A stretch of DNA of 64,000 nt, taken from NCBI RefSeq assembly GCF_005930475.1, contig NZ_SJEW01000001.1, forward strand, positions 111,810 through 175,809, written 5' to 3'. Positions 52,624-60,742 of the stretch are shown in pieces. Source of the stretch: Modestobacter altitudinis (GTDB lineage: Bacteria; Actinomycetota; Actinomycetes; Mycobacteriales; Geodermatophilaceae). A program made the translations under genes and the position numbers. The notes beneath the pieces were generated by a model. That model had not been told where the DNA came from and did no database searches. It saw only the letters and a program-made list of their open reading frames with translations. Position 1 is the stretch's first letter. Every line of letters starts with the position of its first letter.

Positions 52624-53862
52624 GTGTCCGCTCCGCTCGCCCTGCTGCTGGCCGCCGTCCTGCTGGCGGCGACCCTCGCCGCGGCAGCCGCCGACTCGCC
52701 GCGGCTGCCGCCGGCCGTCGTCGCCGTCCCGGGTGCGCTGCTCCTGGTCCTGCTCGGGGCGGTGAGCTGGCACGACACCGCGGACACCGTCCGCGAGGTG
52801 GCACCGACCGTCGCGTTCCTCGTGGTGGTGCTGCTGCTCGCCGAGCTCGCCGACCGGGAGGGGCTGTTCAGCTGGGCCGCGGCGCTCACCGCCCGGCAGG
52901 CAGGCAGCTCGGCGACCCGGCTGCTCACCCGGGTGACGGTGCTGGCCGCCGTGGTCACCGCGGTGCTGAGCCTGGACGCCACGGTCGTGCTGCTGACGCC
53001 GGTGGTGGTCGCGACCGCGCTGCGGATGCGGGTGCCGGTTCGGCCGCACGGCTACGCGGTCGGGCACCTGGCCAACTCGGCGTCCCTGCTGCTGCCGGTG
53101 TCCAACCTGACGAACCTGCTCGCGGTGGCGGCGACCGGGTTGTCCTTCGTCCACTTCGCCGGGCTGATGGTGCTGCCGCAGCTGGCCACGGTGGCGCTGG
53201 AGTACCTGGTGCTGCGGTGGCTGTTCCGCCAGGACCTGCGCGGGGCGGTCGACGTGCCGGTGCACGACGTCCCGGGCACGCCCGTGCTGGCCCTGGTGGT
53301 GGTCGGCGCCACCGTGCTGGGCTTCGGCGTCGCCTCACTGGTGGGCCTGCCGCCGGTCTGGCCGGCCGCCGCAGGGGTGCTGGTCCTGGGTGTCCGCCAG
53401 CTGGCCACCCGCCGGACGACGCTGCGCGAGCAGCTGGTCGCTGCGAACCTGCCGTTCGGGCTGTTCGTGGTCGGCCTGGCGGTGCTGGTGCTCGTGCTGC
53501 AGCTGCACGGCCTGGAGACGCTGCTGCACGCCGTGCTCCCGGACGGCGACGGGCTGCTCGCCCTCCTCGCGGTGGCCGGCATCTCGGCGCTGCTGGCCAA
53601 CCTGGTGAACAACCTGCCGGCCACCCTGGCGCTGGTGCCGGTCGCCGCGGCCGGCGGCGTCCCGACCGTGCTGGCGATGCTGATCGGGGTGAACCTCGGC
53701 CCGAACCTGACCTACGCCGGGTCGCTGGCCAACCTGCTGTGGCGGCGGGTGCTCGGCGAGCACGCCCCGGGCACCGCCCGCTTCACCGCGGTAGGCCTGG
53801 CCACCGTCCCCCTCACCATCGCAGCTGCCACCACCGCCCTCTGGGCAGCGCTGCTCATCTGA
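52624..53862 (+). CDS. ArsB/SLC13-type permease
   Basis: A 412-residue membrane protein with about 11 segments. LSLDATVVLLTPVVVATALR, NSASLLLPVSNLTN and the C-terminal NNLPATLAL are ArsB/NhaD (ion transporter superfamily) motifs. It could extrude arsenite or move organic anions; no ars genes are nearby, so the substrate is open. It starts 13 bp after the TSUP gene (GTG) and probably shares its transcript. Confidence 0.82.
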   Translation: MSAPLALLLAAVLLAATLAAAAADSPRLPPAVVAVPGALLLVLLGAVSWHDTADTVREVAPTVAFLVVVLLLAELADREGLFSWAAALTARQAGSSATRLLTRVTVLAAVVTAVLSLDATVVLLTPVVVATALRMRVPVRPHGYAVGHLANSASLLLPVSNLTNLLAVAATGLSFVHFAGLMVLPQLATVALEYLVLRWLFRQDLRGAVDVPVHDVPGTPVLALVVVGATVLGFGVASLVGLPPVWPAAAGVLVLGVRQLATRRTTLREQLVAANLPFGLFVVGLAVLVLVLQLHGLETLLHAVLPDGDGLLALLAVAGISALLANLVNNLPATLALVPVAAAGGVPTVLAMLIGVNLGPNLTYAGSLANLLWRRVLGEHAPGTARFTAVGLATVPLTIAAATTALWAALLI

Positions 53863-53870
53863 GCCGCTGC

Positions 53871-53949
53871 CGGGTGATCATGGGCGTCTTGCCGCTGGAC
53901 ACGCCGCTGACGGCGTGTCTCCTGACCATCTGCCGATGATCAACACCCG
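53871..53949. repeat. Imperfect palindromic element with a perfect 9-bp core hairpin
   Basis: The core is a perfect 9-bp stem (53898-53906 with 53911-53919) and a CTGA loop. Outside, TGATCAT-containing arms near 53875 and 53937 are imperfect reverse complements, so the element is about 79 bp long. It fills most of the gap between the convergent permease and nadA genes and may serve as a two-way terminator. Confidence 0.6.
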
Positions 53950-53971
53950 ACCGGGGACCCGGAGACCCGGG

Positions 53972-54982
53972 TCACTCGCCGCCGCGGCCCGGCTCGCCGA
54001 TGGCGACCATCGCCTCCACCGCGCGGCGGGCCCGGGCGGCGACCTGCGGGTCGACGTCCACCGCCCCCTCGCCGGTGCGCAGCGTGGCCAGCAGCTTCGC
54101 CGGGGTGATCATCTTCATGTAGCGGCAGGAGGCGCGGGCGTTCATCGGGATGAAGTCGGTGCCGGTGTTCAGCGAGCGGAGCTGGTGCAGGATGCCGATC
54201 TCGGTGGCCACCAGCACCTGCGGGGCCCGCGTCGCCACCGCGGCCTCGACCATCCCGCCGGTGGACAGCACCCGGGTCCGGTCGGCGGGCAGGTCGCCGT
54301 GGCTGACCAGGTCCAGCACCGAGGTGGTGCAGCCGCACTCGGGGTGCACCAGGATCTCCGCGTCGGGGTGGTCGGCGATCTGCGCTCGCACGTCGCTGGG
54401 GCTGATCCCGGCGTGCACGTGGCACTCCCCCGCCCAGATCGAGATGTTCTCCCGCCCGGTGACCCGCTTGACGTGCGCGCCGAGGAACTGGTCGGGGCAG
54501 AACAGGACCTCGCGGTCCTCGGGGATCGACCGGATCACGTCGGCGGCGTTGGACGAGGTGCAGCAGATGTCGGTCTCGGCCTTCACCGCGGCGGTGGTGT
54601 TGACGTAGCTGACGACGACGGCGCCGGGGTGCTCGGCCTTCCACTCGCGCAGCTGCTCGGCGGTGATGCTGTCGGCGAGCGAGCAGCCGGCCGCGTGGTC
54701 GGGCAGCAGCACGGTCTTGTCCGGCGAGAGGATCTTCGCGGTCTCGGCCATGAAGTGGACGCCGCAGAAGACGATCTCCCGGGCGTCGGTCTCGGCCGCG
54801 ACCCGGGACAGGTACAGCGAGTCGCCGGTGAAGTGGGCGACGTCCTGGATCTCGGGCACCTGGTAGTTGTGCGCCAGGACGACGGCGCCGCGCTCGTCGG
54901 CCAGCCGGCGGACCTCGGCCGCCCACGCCTCGTACTCCAGGTCGGACATGGTGCGGTCGCCGGCAGCGGTGGTGGCGGTCAT
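53972..54982 (-). CDS. nadA: Quinolinate synthase
   Basis: A 336-residue 4Fe-4S enzyme that condenses iminoaspartate with dihydroxyacetone phosphate to quinolinate, the second step of NAD synthesis. [41 protein letters not shown] and the C-terminal [11 protein letters not shown] carry the cluster cysteines and substrate residues. nadB and nadC, which usually sit next to it, are absent here. The ATG at 54980-54982 follows a GGAG box. Confidence 0.95.
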   Translation of the reverse strand: MTATTAAGDRTMSDLEYEAWAAEVRRLADERGAVVLAHNYQVPEIQDVAHFTGDSLYLSRVAAETDAREIVFCGVHFMAETAKILSPDKTVLLPDHAAGCSLADSITAEQLREWKAEHPGAVVVSYVNTTAAVKAETDICCTSSNAADVIRSIPEDREVLFCPDQFLGAHVKRVTGRENISIWAGECHVHAGISPSDVRAQIADHPDAEILVHPECGCTTSVLDLVSHGDLPADRTRVLSTGGMVEAAVATRAPQVLVATEIGILHQLRSLNTGTDFIPMNARASCRYMKMITPAKLLATLRTGEGAVDVDPQVAARARRAVEAMVAIGEPGRGGE

Positions 54983-55023
54983 CGGCTCTCCTCAGGAGGG
55001 CGGGTCGGTACCAGCAGGAGGAA

Positions 55024-55054
55024 CGGCCGGGGACGCCGACGGCTATCCCGGCCG
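55024..55054 (-). terminator. Hairpin after the RNase H/phosphatase gene
   Basis: An 8-bp GC stem (55024-55031 with 55047-55054) lies immediately past the stop codon on the minus strand; loop 15 nt. Confidence 0.6.
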
Positions 55055-55055
55055 G

Positions 55056-56150
55056 TCAGCTCAGGTGCGAGGTGTCGTTGACCAGCCGCACGCTCGTGCG
55101 GCCGTCGGAGGACCAGGTGACCGTCGACAGCGACGCGGCCTCCAGGAAGACCCGGTGGACGATGTCGTCGCCGACGCCGAGCCCGGCGGCCAGCAGCAGC
55201 TTGATCGGGGTCACGTGGCTGACCACGAGCACCGTCTTCCCGGCGTGCCGGTCCAGCACCCGGGTCCGCGCCCGTGCCACCCGGGTCGAGACGTCGGCGA
55301 TGGACTCGCCGCCGGGGGGCCGGACGTCGAGCGCCCCGGACCAGCGGCGGAACGCCAGCGGGCTCTTCTCCTGGGCCTCGGTGGCGGTCAGGCCCTCCCA
55401 GGCACCGAAGTCGAGCTCGCGCAGGTCGCCGTCCACCTCCACCGGGACGCCGAGCACCGCGGCGGCGGCCTCGGCGGTCTGCCGGGTGCGCTGCAGCGGC
55501 GAGGCGACGATGACGTCGATGCCCCGGCCGGCCAGGTGCTGGGCGGCGGCCGCGGCGTCGGCCCGGCCGAGTTCGGACAGCGGCAGGTCGCTGCTGCCGC
55601 TGAACCGACGCTCCGGGGTGTGCTCGGTGCGCCCGTGCCGCAGCAGGAAGGTCGTGGTGACCACGACCGGCGCGGGCTCGGTGGCCGGCTGCGTCTCGTC
55701 CTCCAGGACCACCGGCTCGGCGGCCAGGTCCCGGCGCACCGGCTTGCCGTCCATCGCGCTGTTGGCCAGCGCGTCCGCGGCGCCGTTCTGCGCCCGCGGC
55801 ACCCAGGTGTAGCGGACCGTGCCCAGCTGCCGGGCGATGTCCCGCGCCTGGACGGCGAGCTTCTTCATGTCCGGGTGCTTGATCTGCCAGCGACCCGACA
55901 TCTGCTCCACGACGAGCTTGGAGTCCATCCGGACCTCGACGCTCGCCGTCGGGTCGAGGTCGAGGGCGGCCTGCAGCCCGGCGACCAGCCCGCCGTACTC
56001 GGCCACGTTGTTGGTGGCCCGGCCGACGGACTCGGCCCGCTCGGCGAGCAGTCGCCCCGTCTCGGCGTCCCGGACCAACGCGCCGTAGCCGGCCGGGCCG
56101 GGGTTCCCGCGGGACCCGCCGTCCGCCTCCACGACGAGGCGGCGGCTCAC
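55056..56150 (-). CDS. Bifunctional RNase H / acid phosphatase (Rv2228c type)
   Basis: A 364-residue fusion. Residues 1-130 form an RNase H domain with D10-G-G, E50 region NVAEYGGL, D75 (RMDSKLV) and the C-terminal Asp (NGAADALAN); residues about 165-364 form a histidine phosphatase with the RHGRTEHT motif and HVTPIK. M. tuberculosis Rv2228c has the same fusion, with RNase HI and CobC-like phosphatase activities. GTG 56148-56150 gives the correct N-terminus. It lies downstream of the zinc-ribbon gene, as in the mycobacterial order. Confidence 0.93.
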   Translation of the reverse strand: MSRRLVVEADGGSRGNPGPAGYGALVRDAETGRLLAERAESVGRATNNVAEYGGLVAGLQAALDLDPTASVEVRMDSKLVVEQMSGRWQIKHPDMKKLAVQARDIARQLGTVRYTWVPRAQNGAADALANSAMDGKPVRRDLAAEPVVLEDETQPATEPAPVVVTTTFLLRHGRTEHTPERRFSGSSDLPLSELGRADAAAAAQHLAGRGIDVIVASPLQRTRQTAEAAAAVLGVPVEVDGDLRELDFGAWEGLTATEAQEKSPLAFRRWSGALDVRPPGGESIADVSTRVARARTRVLDRHAGKTVLVVSHVTPIKLLLAAGLGVGDDIVHRVFLEAASLSTVTWSSDGRTSVRLVNDTSHLS

Positions 56151-56282
56151 CGCACACCCCAAGCGGCGGAAGTGGCCACTCCTGCCCTCGGGACCGGCCT
56201 CACAGCGCTCCCCGTCCGACTCCGGACTCGTTCCGCTCCTCGGTCGCTGGCGCTCCCTGCGATGCTCGCTCGCCCGTAGTCT

Positions 56283-57023
56283 TCACAGTCCGGACTCGGC
56301 GTTGCGGACCAGGATCCGGCCGCAGTTCTCGCAGCGCAGCACCGTGTGCGGGTCGGCGTTGCGGTACGCGGCCAGCTCGGTGCCGTAGAACTCGATCCGG
56401 CAGCCCTCGCAGCGGCCGGCACGCAGGTGCGCCGCACCGGTGCTGCCGGTCTGCTGGGCGACCCGGTCGTAGAGCTTGAGCAGGTCGGCCGGGACCGTGC
56501 CGGCGATCTCCGCGCGGGTGGCCCGGTGCCGGGACGTGCCGTCGGCGATGTCGGCCAGCGCGGCGTCCCGCTGCTGCTCGGCGCGCTCCTGGTCGGCTTG
56601 CGCCCCGGCCAGCCCGCCCTGCGCCGTGGCCAGCGCGGCGTCGGCGGTCTCCCGGCGCTCCATCAGCTCGAGCACCTGGTCCTCCAGGTCGCCCTGCCGG
56701 CGGTGCAGCGACTCGAGCTCGTGCTGGAGCCCGGTGATCTCCTTGGGCGTCGCGCCACCGGAGTCGATACGGGACTGGTCACGGACCGCGCGCTGGCGGA
56801 CGGTGTCGACGTCGCCCTCCAGCCGCTTCTGCTCGCGGTCGAGGTCGCGCACCTCGGTCTCGGCCCGGACGACGTCGTCGGACAGGGTCCGCTGCGCCTC
56901 CTGGGCCGCCTCGACGGCGGCGAGTTCGGGGAGGGTCCGCGCGCGGTGGGCGAGTTGCGCGAGGGCGACGTCCTCCGCGGCGAGGGCCAGCAGCTTCTGC
57001 TGGTCGAAGTGGTCAGCCTGCAC
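56283..57023 (-). CDS. C4 zinc-ribbon coiled-coil protein (Rv2229c type)
   Basis: A 246-residue protein. Residues 15-175 form a long charged coiled-coil hairpin; the end has a zinc ribbon with CEGC at about 205 and CENC at about 231. It is an uncharacterised conserved actinobacterial family, possibly binding nucleic acid. The GTG at 57021-57023 is the start. It is always near the RNase H/phosphatase and Nif3 genes, as in M. tuberculosis Rv2228c-Rv2230c; here an SSS symporter pair is inserted before the Nif3 gene. Confidence 0.9.
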   Translation of the reverse strand: MQADHFDQQKLLALAAEDVALAQLAHRARTLPELAAVEAAQEAQRTLSDDVVRAETEVRDLDREQKRLEGDVDTVRQRAVRDQSRIDSGGATPKEITGLQHELESLHRRQGDLEDQVLELMERRETADAALATAQGGLAGAQADQERAEQQRDAALADIADGTSRHRATRAEIAGTVPADLLKLYDRVAQQTGSTGAAHLRAGRCEGCRIEFYGTELAAYRNADPHTVLRCENCGRILVRNAESGL

Positions 57024-57062
57024 CCGGTCAACCTACCCGCGCGGCAGAACCGTCGAGGACAC

Positions 57063-57101
57063 CCCGGGCCCGGCCCGCCGGGAGCGGACCGGGCCCGGGG
57101 C
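57063..57101 (-). terminator. Hairpin after the SSS symporter gene
   Basis: A perfect 12-bp stem (57063-57074 with 57090-57101) and a 15-nt loop begin 11 nt after the stop codon on the minus strand. Confidence 0.75.
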
Positions 57102-57112
57102 GCAGCCGACGG

Positions 57113-58750
57113 TCAGTGCCGGGACGCGGGGGCGCTGCCCGGCGGCGGGCCGCCCAGCGGCTCGTCGGAGAGCGGGTCGGGCAGGTCACGGAAGGTGGGG
57201 TCCTCCCGCTCAGCGGTGTAGTCGCTCTCCGCCGTCCGGTCGACGCCGTCGGCGACCTTCATGGCCCGCAGCACCGCCGTGACGACGACGGTCACCACCA
57301 GGTTGACCAGCAGGGCCAGCAGCCCGGCGTAGATCGTCACCTTGGTGTCGAAGCCCAGCTTGCTCAGGGCGAACGACGACCCGCCGAAGTGCTCCCGGGC
57401 GACCGTGCCGTCGGGGGCGAGCCGCGGGACGTTGTAGACCAGCGCGAGTCCGGTGGCCATCCCGGCGACCCAGCCGGCGATGAGCCCGCCCCGGTGCAGC
57501 CAGCGCGTGTACAGCCCGAGGGCCACCGACGGCATGGTCTGCAGGATGATCACGCCACCGATGAGCTGCAGGTCGATGGAGAACTGCGGGTCGAGGAACA
57601 GGATGGCCGCGACCGCGCCCAGCTTGACCACCAGCGAGGCGAGCTTGGCGACCTGGGCCTCCTGCCGCGGGGTGGCGTCCTTCTTCAGGTACTCCTTGTA
57701 GATGTTGCGGGTGAACAGGTTCGCTGCGGCGATCGACATGATGGCCGCCGGCACGAGTGCCCCGACGCCGATGGCCGCGAAGGCGATGCCGGCGAACCAG
57801 CTCGGGAACATCTGCTGGAAGAGCACCGGGACGATCGTGTTGCCGTCGGTGCCGATCGGCTGCGTCCCGGCTGCGATGGCCATGAAGCCCAGCAGCGCGA
57901 TCAGCCCCAGGGCCAGGCTGTAGATCGGCAGCAGGCTCATGTTCCGCTTGAGCACGTCCCGGTTGCTGGCGGCCAGCACGCCGGTGAGCGAGTGCGGGTA
58001 GAGGAACAGCGCCAGCGCGGAGCCCAGGGCCAGCGTCGCGTACCCGAGCTGTCCGGTGGCCGGCAGGACCACCCCGGACCCGGCGGAGAACTTCTCCTCC
58101 GCGGCACCGAAGATCACGTCCCAGCCGCCGAGCTTCGACGGGATGACGATGACCGCGACGATGATCGTCAGGTAGATCAGCGCGTCCTTGACGAAGGCGA
58201 TCAGCGCCGGCGCCCGCAGGCCGGAGTTGTAGGTGTAGATCGCCAGGATGATGAACGCGACGATCAGCGGGAGCTCGCCTTCCACCCCCATCGCCTTGAG
58301 GATCGCCTCGATGCCGACCAGCTGCAGGGCGATGTAGGGCATCGTCGCGACGATGCCGGTGATGGCGACCAGCAGCGCCATCGTCGGGGAGTCGAACCGG
58401 GAGCGGACGAAGTCGGCCGGCGTCACGAAGCCGCGCACGTGGCTGACCGACCACAGCCGGATGACGACCAGGAACACCAGCGGGTAGATGACGACGGTGT
58501 ACGGGACGGCGAAGAAGCCGGCCGCGCCCGCGCCGAACATCAGCGCCGGGACGGCGACGAAGGTGTACGCCGTGTAGAGGTCGCCGCCGAGCAGGAACCA
58601 GGTCACCCAGGTGCCGAAGCTGCGGCCGCCCAGGCCCCACTCGTCCAGGTGCATGAGGTCCTCCGCCCGCCGCCACCGGGACGCGGCGAAGCCGAGCACG
58701 GTGACCAGCAGGAAGACCGCGATGACGATGGTCAGTTCCACGACGTTCAC
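57113..58750 (-). CDS. SSS family sodium:solute symporter (monocarboxylate/acetate type)
   Basis: A 545-residue protein with about 13 segments. GLGGRSFGTWVTWFLLGGD, the FVTPADFVRSRF loop and AAIGVGALVPAAIMSIAAANLF are typical of the MctP/ActP branch of sodium symporters that take up acetate, lactate or pyruvate. The C-terminal 60 residues are acidic and cytosolic. GTG 58748-58750 overlaps the DUF3311 stop by 4 bp. With cstA it is one of two organic-acid uptake systems here. Confidence 0.92.
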   Translation of the reverse strand: MNVVELTIVIAVFLLVTVLGFAASRWRRAEDLMHLDEWGLGGRSFGTWVTWFLLGGDLYTAYTFVAVPALMFGAGAAGFFAVPYTVVIYPLVFLVVIRLWSVSHVRGFVTPADFVRSRFDSPTMALLVAITGIVATMPYIALQLVGIEAILKAMGVEGELPLIVAFIILAIYTYNSGLRAPALIAFVKDALIYLTIIVAVIVIPSKLGGWDVIFGAAEEKFSAGSGVVLPATGQLGYATLALGSALALFLYPHSLTGVLAASNRDVLKRNMSLLPIYSLALGLIALLGFMAIAAGTQPIGTDGNTIVPVLFQQMFPSWFAGIAFAAIGVGALVPAAIMSIAAANLFTRNIYKEYLKKDATPRQEAQVAKLASLVVKLGAVAAILFLDPQFSIDLQLIGGVIILQTMPSVALGLYTRWLHRGGLIAGWVAGMATGLALVYNVPRLAPDGTVAREHFGGSSFALSKLGFDTKVTIYAGLLALLVNLVVTVVVTAVLRAMKVADGVDRTAESDYTAEREDPTFRDLPDPLSDEPLGGPPPGSAPASRH

Positions 58751-59049
58751 GGTCGACGCTCCCCGTCCCGGCCGGTGGTGCCGCGGGCGATGGCGTCCCG
58801 GGCGGCCTGCTGCTCCGCGGGGCTGCGGCGCGTCATGCGGTAGACCATCGAGGTCGTGAGCACGCCGAGGACCACGAACGCCAGCTGGAGCCAGTAGAAG
58901 GTGGGCCAGCCGAACAGCGTGGGCTCGACCCGGTTGTACAGCGGCACGATCAGCGGCACGACGATCGGCACGATCAGCAGCCAGTTCCACGGGCTGCGGT
59001 CGCTGCGTCGCGGCGTTCCCCCTGCCGGGGGTGTGTCAGCGCTGGACAC
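58747..59049 (-). CDS. DUF3311 protein, partner of the SSS symporter
   Basis: A 100-residue protein with two hydrophobic segments (about 23-40 and 45-70, containing PIVVPLIVPLYNRVEPTLFG and WPTFYWLQLAFVVLGVL). DUF3311 genes regularly precede SSS symporters and probably stabilise them. The GTG at 59047-59049 follows GGAGGAGGAG. The stop overlaps the symporter start (GTGA). Confidence 0.85.
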   Translation of the reverse strand: MSSADTPPAGGTPRRSDRSPWNWLLIVPIVVPLIVPLYNRVEPTLFGWPTFYWLQLAFVVLGVLTTSMVYRMTRRSPAEQQAARDAIARGTTGRDGERRP

Positions 59050-59081
59050 GGTCTCCTCCTCCCCGGAGGAGACCTCCGGGC

Positions 59082-60317
59082 TCAGTCGGCCGACTCCTCG
59101 GCCGGGTGCAGACGCTTGCTCTCGGTACTGGTACGCCCGGAACCCCCCACCTGCCAAGTCCACGGGTCGGTGGGCCGGGCGGAGACCGACACCCGGACCC
59201 GCGCACCGAGGTCGTGGTGCAGCAGGTTGGCGGCGCAGGACAGCCAGGGGAACTCGGAGGCGAAGTGTGCCACGTCACAGAGCGCCGGCCCGGCCACCTC
59301 GGTGGCCTCGGACACGACGTGGTGCCCGAGGTCGCTGGTGAGGAACACGTCGGCGCCCGCCGCGGTCGCCGCCCCGAGCATCGAAGCACCGCTGCCACCG
59401 CAGACGGCCACGGTGCGCACGACCCGCTCGGGGTCACCGGCGATCCGCACACCACCAGGGGTGTCGGGCAGCGTCGCGGCCACCCGCTCGGCGAACTCCC
59501 GCAGGATCACCGGACGGGCCAGGTCGCCGACCCGGCCGAGCCCGGCGCGACTGGCGGTCGCGGAGTTCTCGAAGAAGGCGTAGCCCGGCTCGTCGTAGGG
59601 GTGCAGGTCCAGCAGGGCAGCGAGCACCTCGGCCCGGCGGGCCCGGGGCACCACCATCTCCAGCCGGATCTCCGGGACCCGCTCGACCTGCCCGTGCCGG
59701 CCGATGACCGGGTGCGTCTCGTCGCCGGGGATGAAGGTGCCGGTGCCGGTGGTCTGCCACACGCAGCGGGTGTAGTCACCGATCACCCCGGCGCCGGCAC
59801 TGGACAGCGCGTCGACCAACTGGTCGCTGACCCCCATCGGGACGAACACGACGAGGGTGTCGGTCGCCGGCGCGGCCAGCGACTCCAGCGGCCGGACGTC
59901 GGCCAGGCCGAGGGCGGTGGCGAGCGCGTCGCTGACGCCGTGGTCGGGCGCCCGGTCGGCGTTGGTGTGCGCGACGAACAGGGCGACGCCGGCGCGGATC
60001 AGCCGGTGCACCAGCCGTCCCTTGGGGTCGTCGGCGGGCACGCCGTGCACCGGGGTGAGCAGCAGCGGGTGATGGGTGACCAGCAGGTCGACGCCGGCCT
60101 CGATCGCCTCGTCCACCACCGCGGTGGTCGGGTCGACGGCGAACATGACCGAGCGCACCGGCTCGGCGGGGTCGCCGCACACCAGGCCGACGGCGTCCCA
60201 GTCCTCCGCCAGGGCCGGGTCGTAGCGGGCGTCGAGGGCGGCGATGACCTCCCCCAGCGCGAGCCCGGGGAGGGGGAGCTCCCGTACGAGGGCGTCCTCG
60301 TGCATCGGGAGGGCCAC
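59082..60317 (-). CDS. Nif3-like dinuclear metal protein (Rv2230c type)
   Basis: A protein of about 410 residues with the Nif3/DUF34 fold. VTHHPLLLTP (two metal histidines), AHTNADRAPDHG and the C-terminal TSDLGHHV give the dinuclear site, and the middle has an inserted PII-like domain (EMVVPRARRAEVLAALLDLH). It may be a GTP cyclohydrolase I type 2-like enzyme; the function is unsettled. I chose GTG 60315-60317 because TACAGT lies 8 nt upstream and there is no ribosome binding site, fitting a leaderless transcript; ATG 60303-60305 is the alternative. Confidence 0.88.
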   Translation of the reverse strand: MALPMHEDALVRELPLPGLALGEVIAALDARYDPALAEDWDAVGLVCGDPAEPVRSVMFAVDPTTAVVDEAIEAGVDLLVTHHPLLLTPVHGVPADDPKGRLVHRLIRAGVALFVAHTNADRAPDHGVSDALATALGLADVRPLESLAAPATDTLVVFVPMGVSDQLVDALSSAGAGVIGDYTRCVWQTTGTGTFIPGDETHPVIGRHGQVERVPEIRLEMVVPRARRAEVLAALLDLHPYDEPGYAFFENSATASRAGLGRVGDLARPVILREFAERVAATLPDTPGGVRIAGDPERVVRTVAVCGGSGASMLGAATAAGADVFLTSDLGHHVVSEATEVAGPALCDVAHFASEFPWLSCAANLLHHDLGARVRVSVSARPTDPWTWQVGGSGRTSTESKRLHPAEESAD

Positions 60318-60742
60318 GAGATCGGACTGTAGGTCAGCTCTCCGGGTCCGGCCTGTTGTGCGCGACTGAACGGTCGACGAGCCCCTCAGCAGGTGTCCGG
60401 CGGCGTCCGGGGCGGCGGTGCTCATGCCCCGGTCTTCGTGCGGGACCGCCTGGCCGGATGGGTGCACACGCACGTGCCCGGCGGTGATCGCGACCATCAC
60501 CGATCGTCACAGCCGTTCCCCCCGCTGCCCCCGACACGCCTGCGGACGCTGGGCAGACGTCCTCGTGTCCGGAACCGGCTCACGACGCCTTGACCCGCCC
60601 GCGACCCATCGAGGACCGTCCCGGCCGAGGACGTCGGTCGCCCGGGAGCCGCGATGCGCAACGTGCACGGGCAGCAGGGCTCCGGTCCGCCACTTCCTGG
60701 CTGCCCATGGCCGCGGGGCGAGCCCGGTGAGCGCGCCGTGGG
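60318..60742. other. 425-bp divergent intergenic region, no gene seen
   Basis: The region lies between the Nif3-like gene and the FHA-ABC gene, read in opposite directions. I see no coding frame with support. It holds the TACAGT -10 of the Nif3-like gene (60326-60331, minus strand) and a 7-bp inverted repeat (60482-60488 and 60496-60502) that may be an operator. The promoter of the FHA-ABC gene should be here too. Confidence 0.5.
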
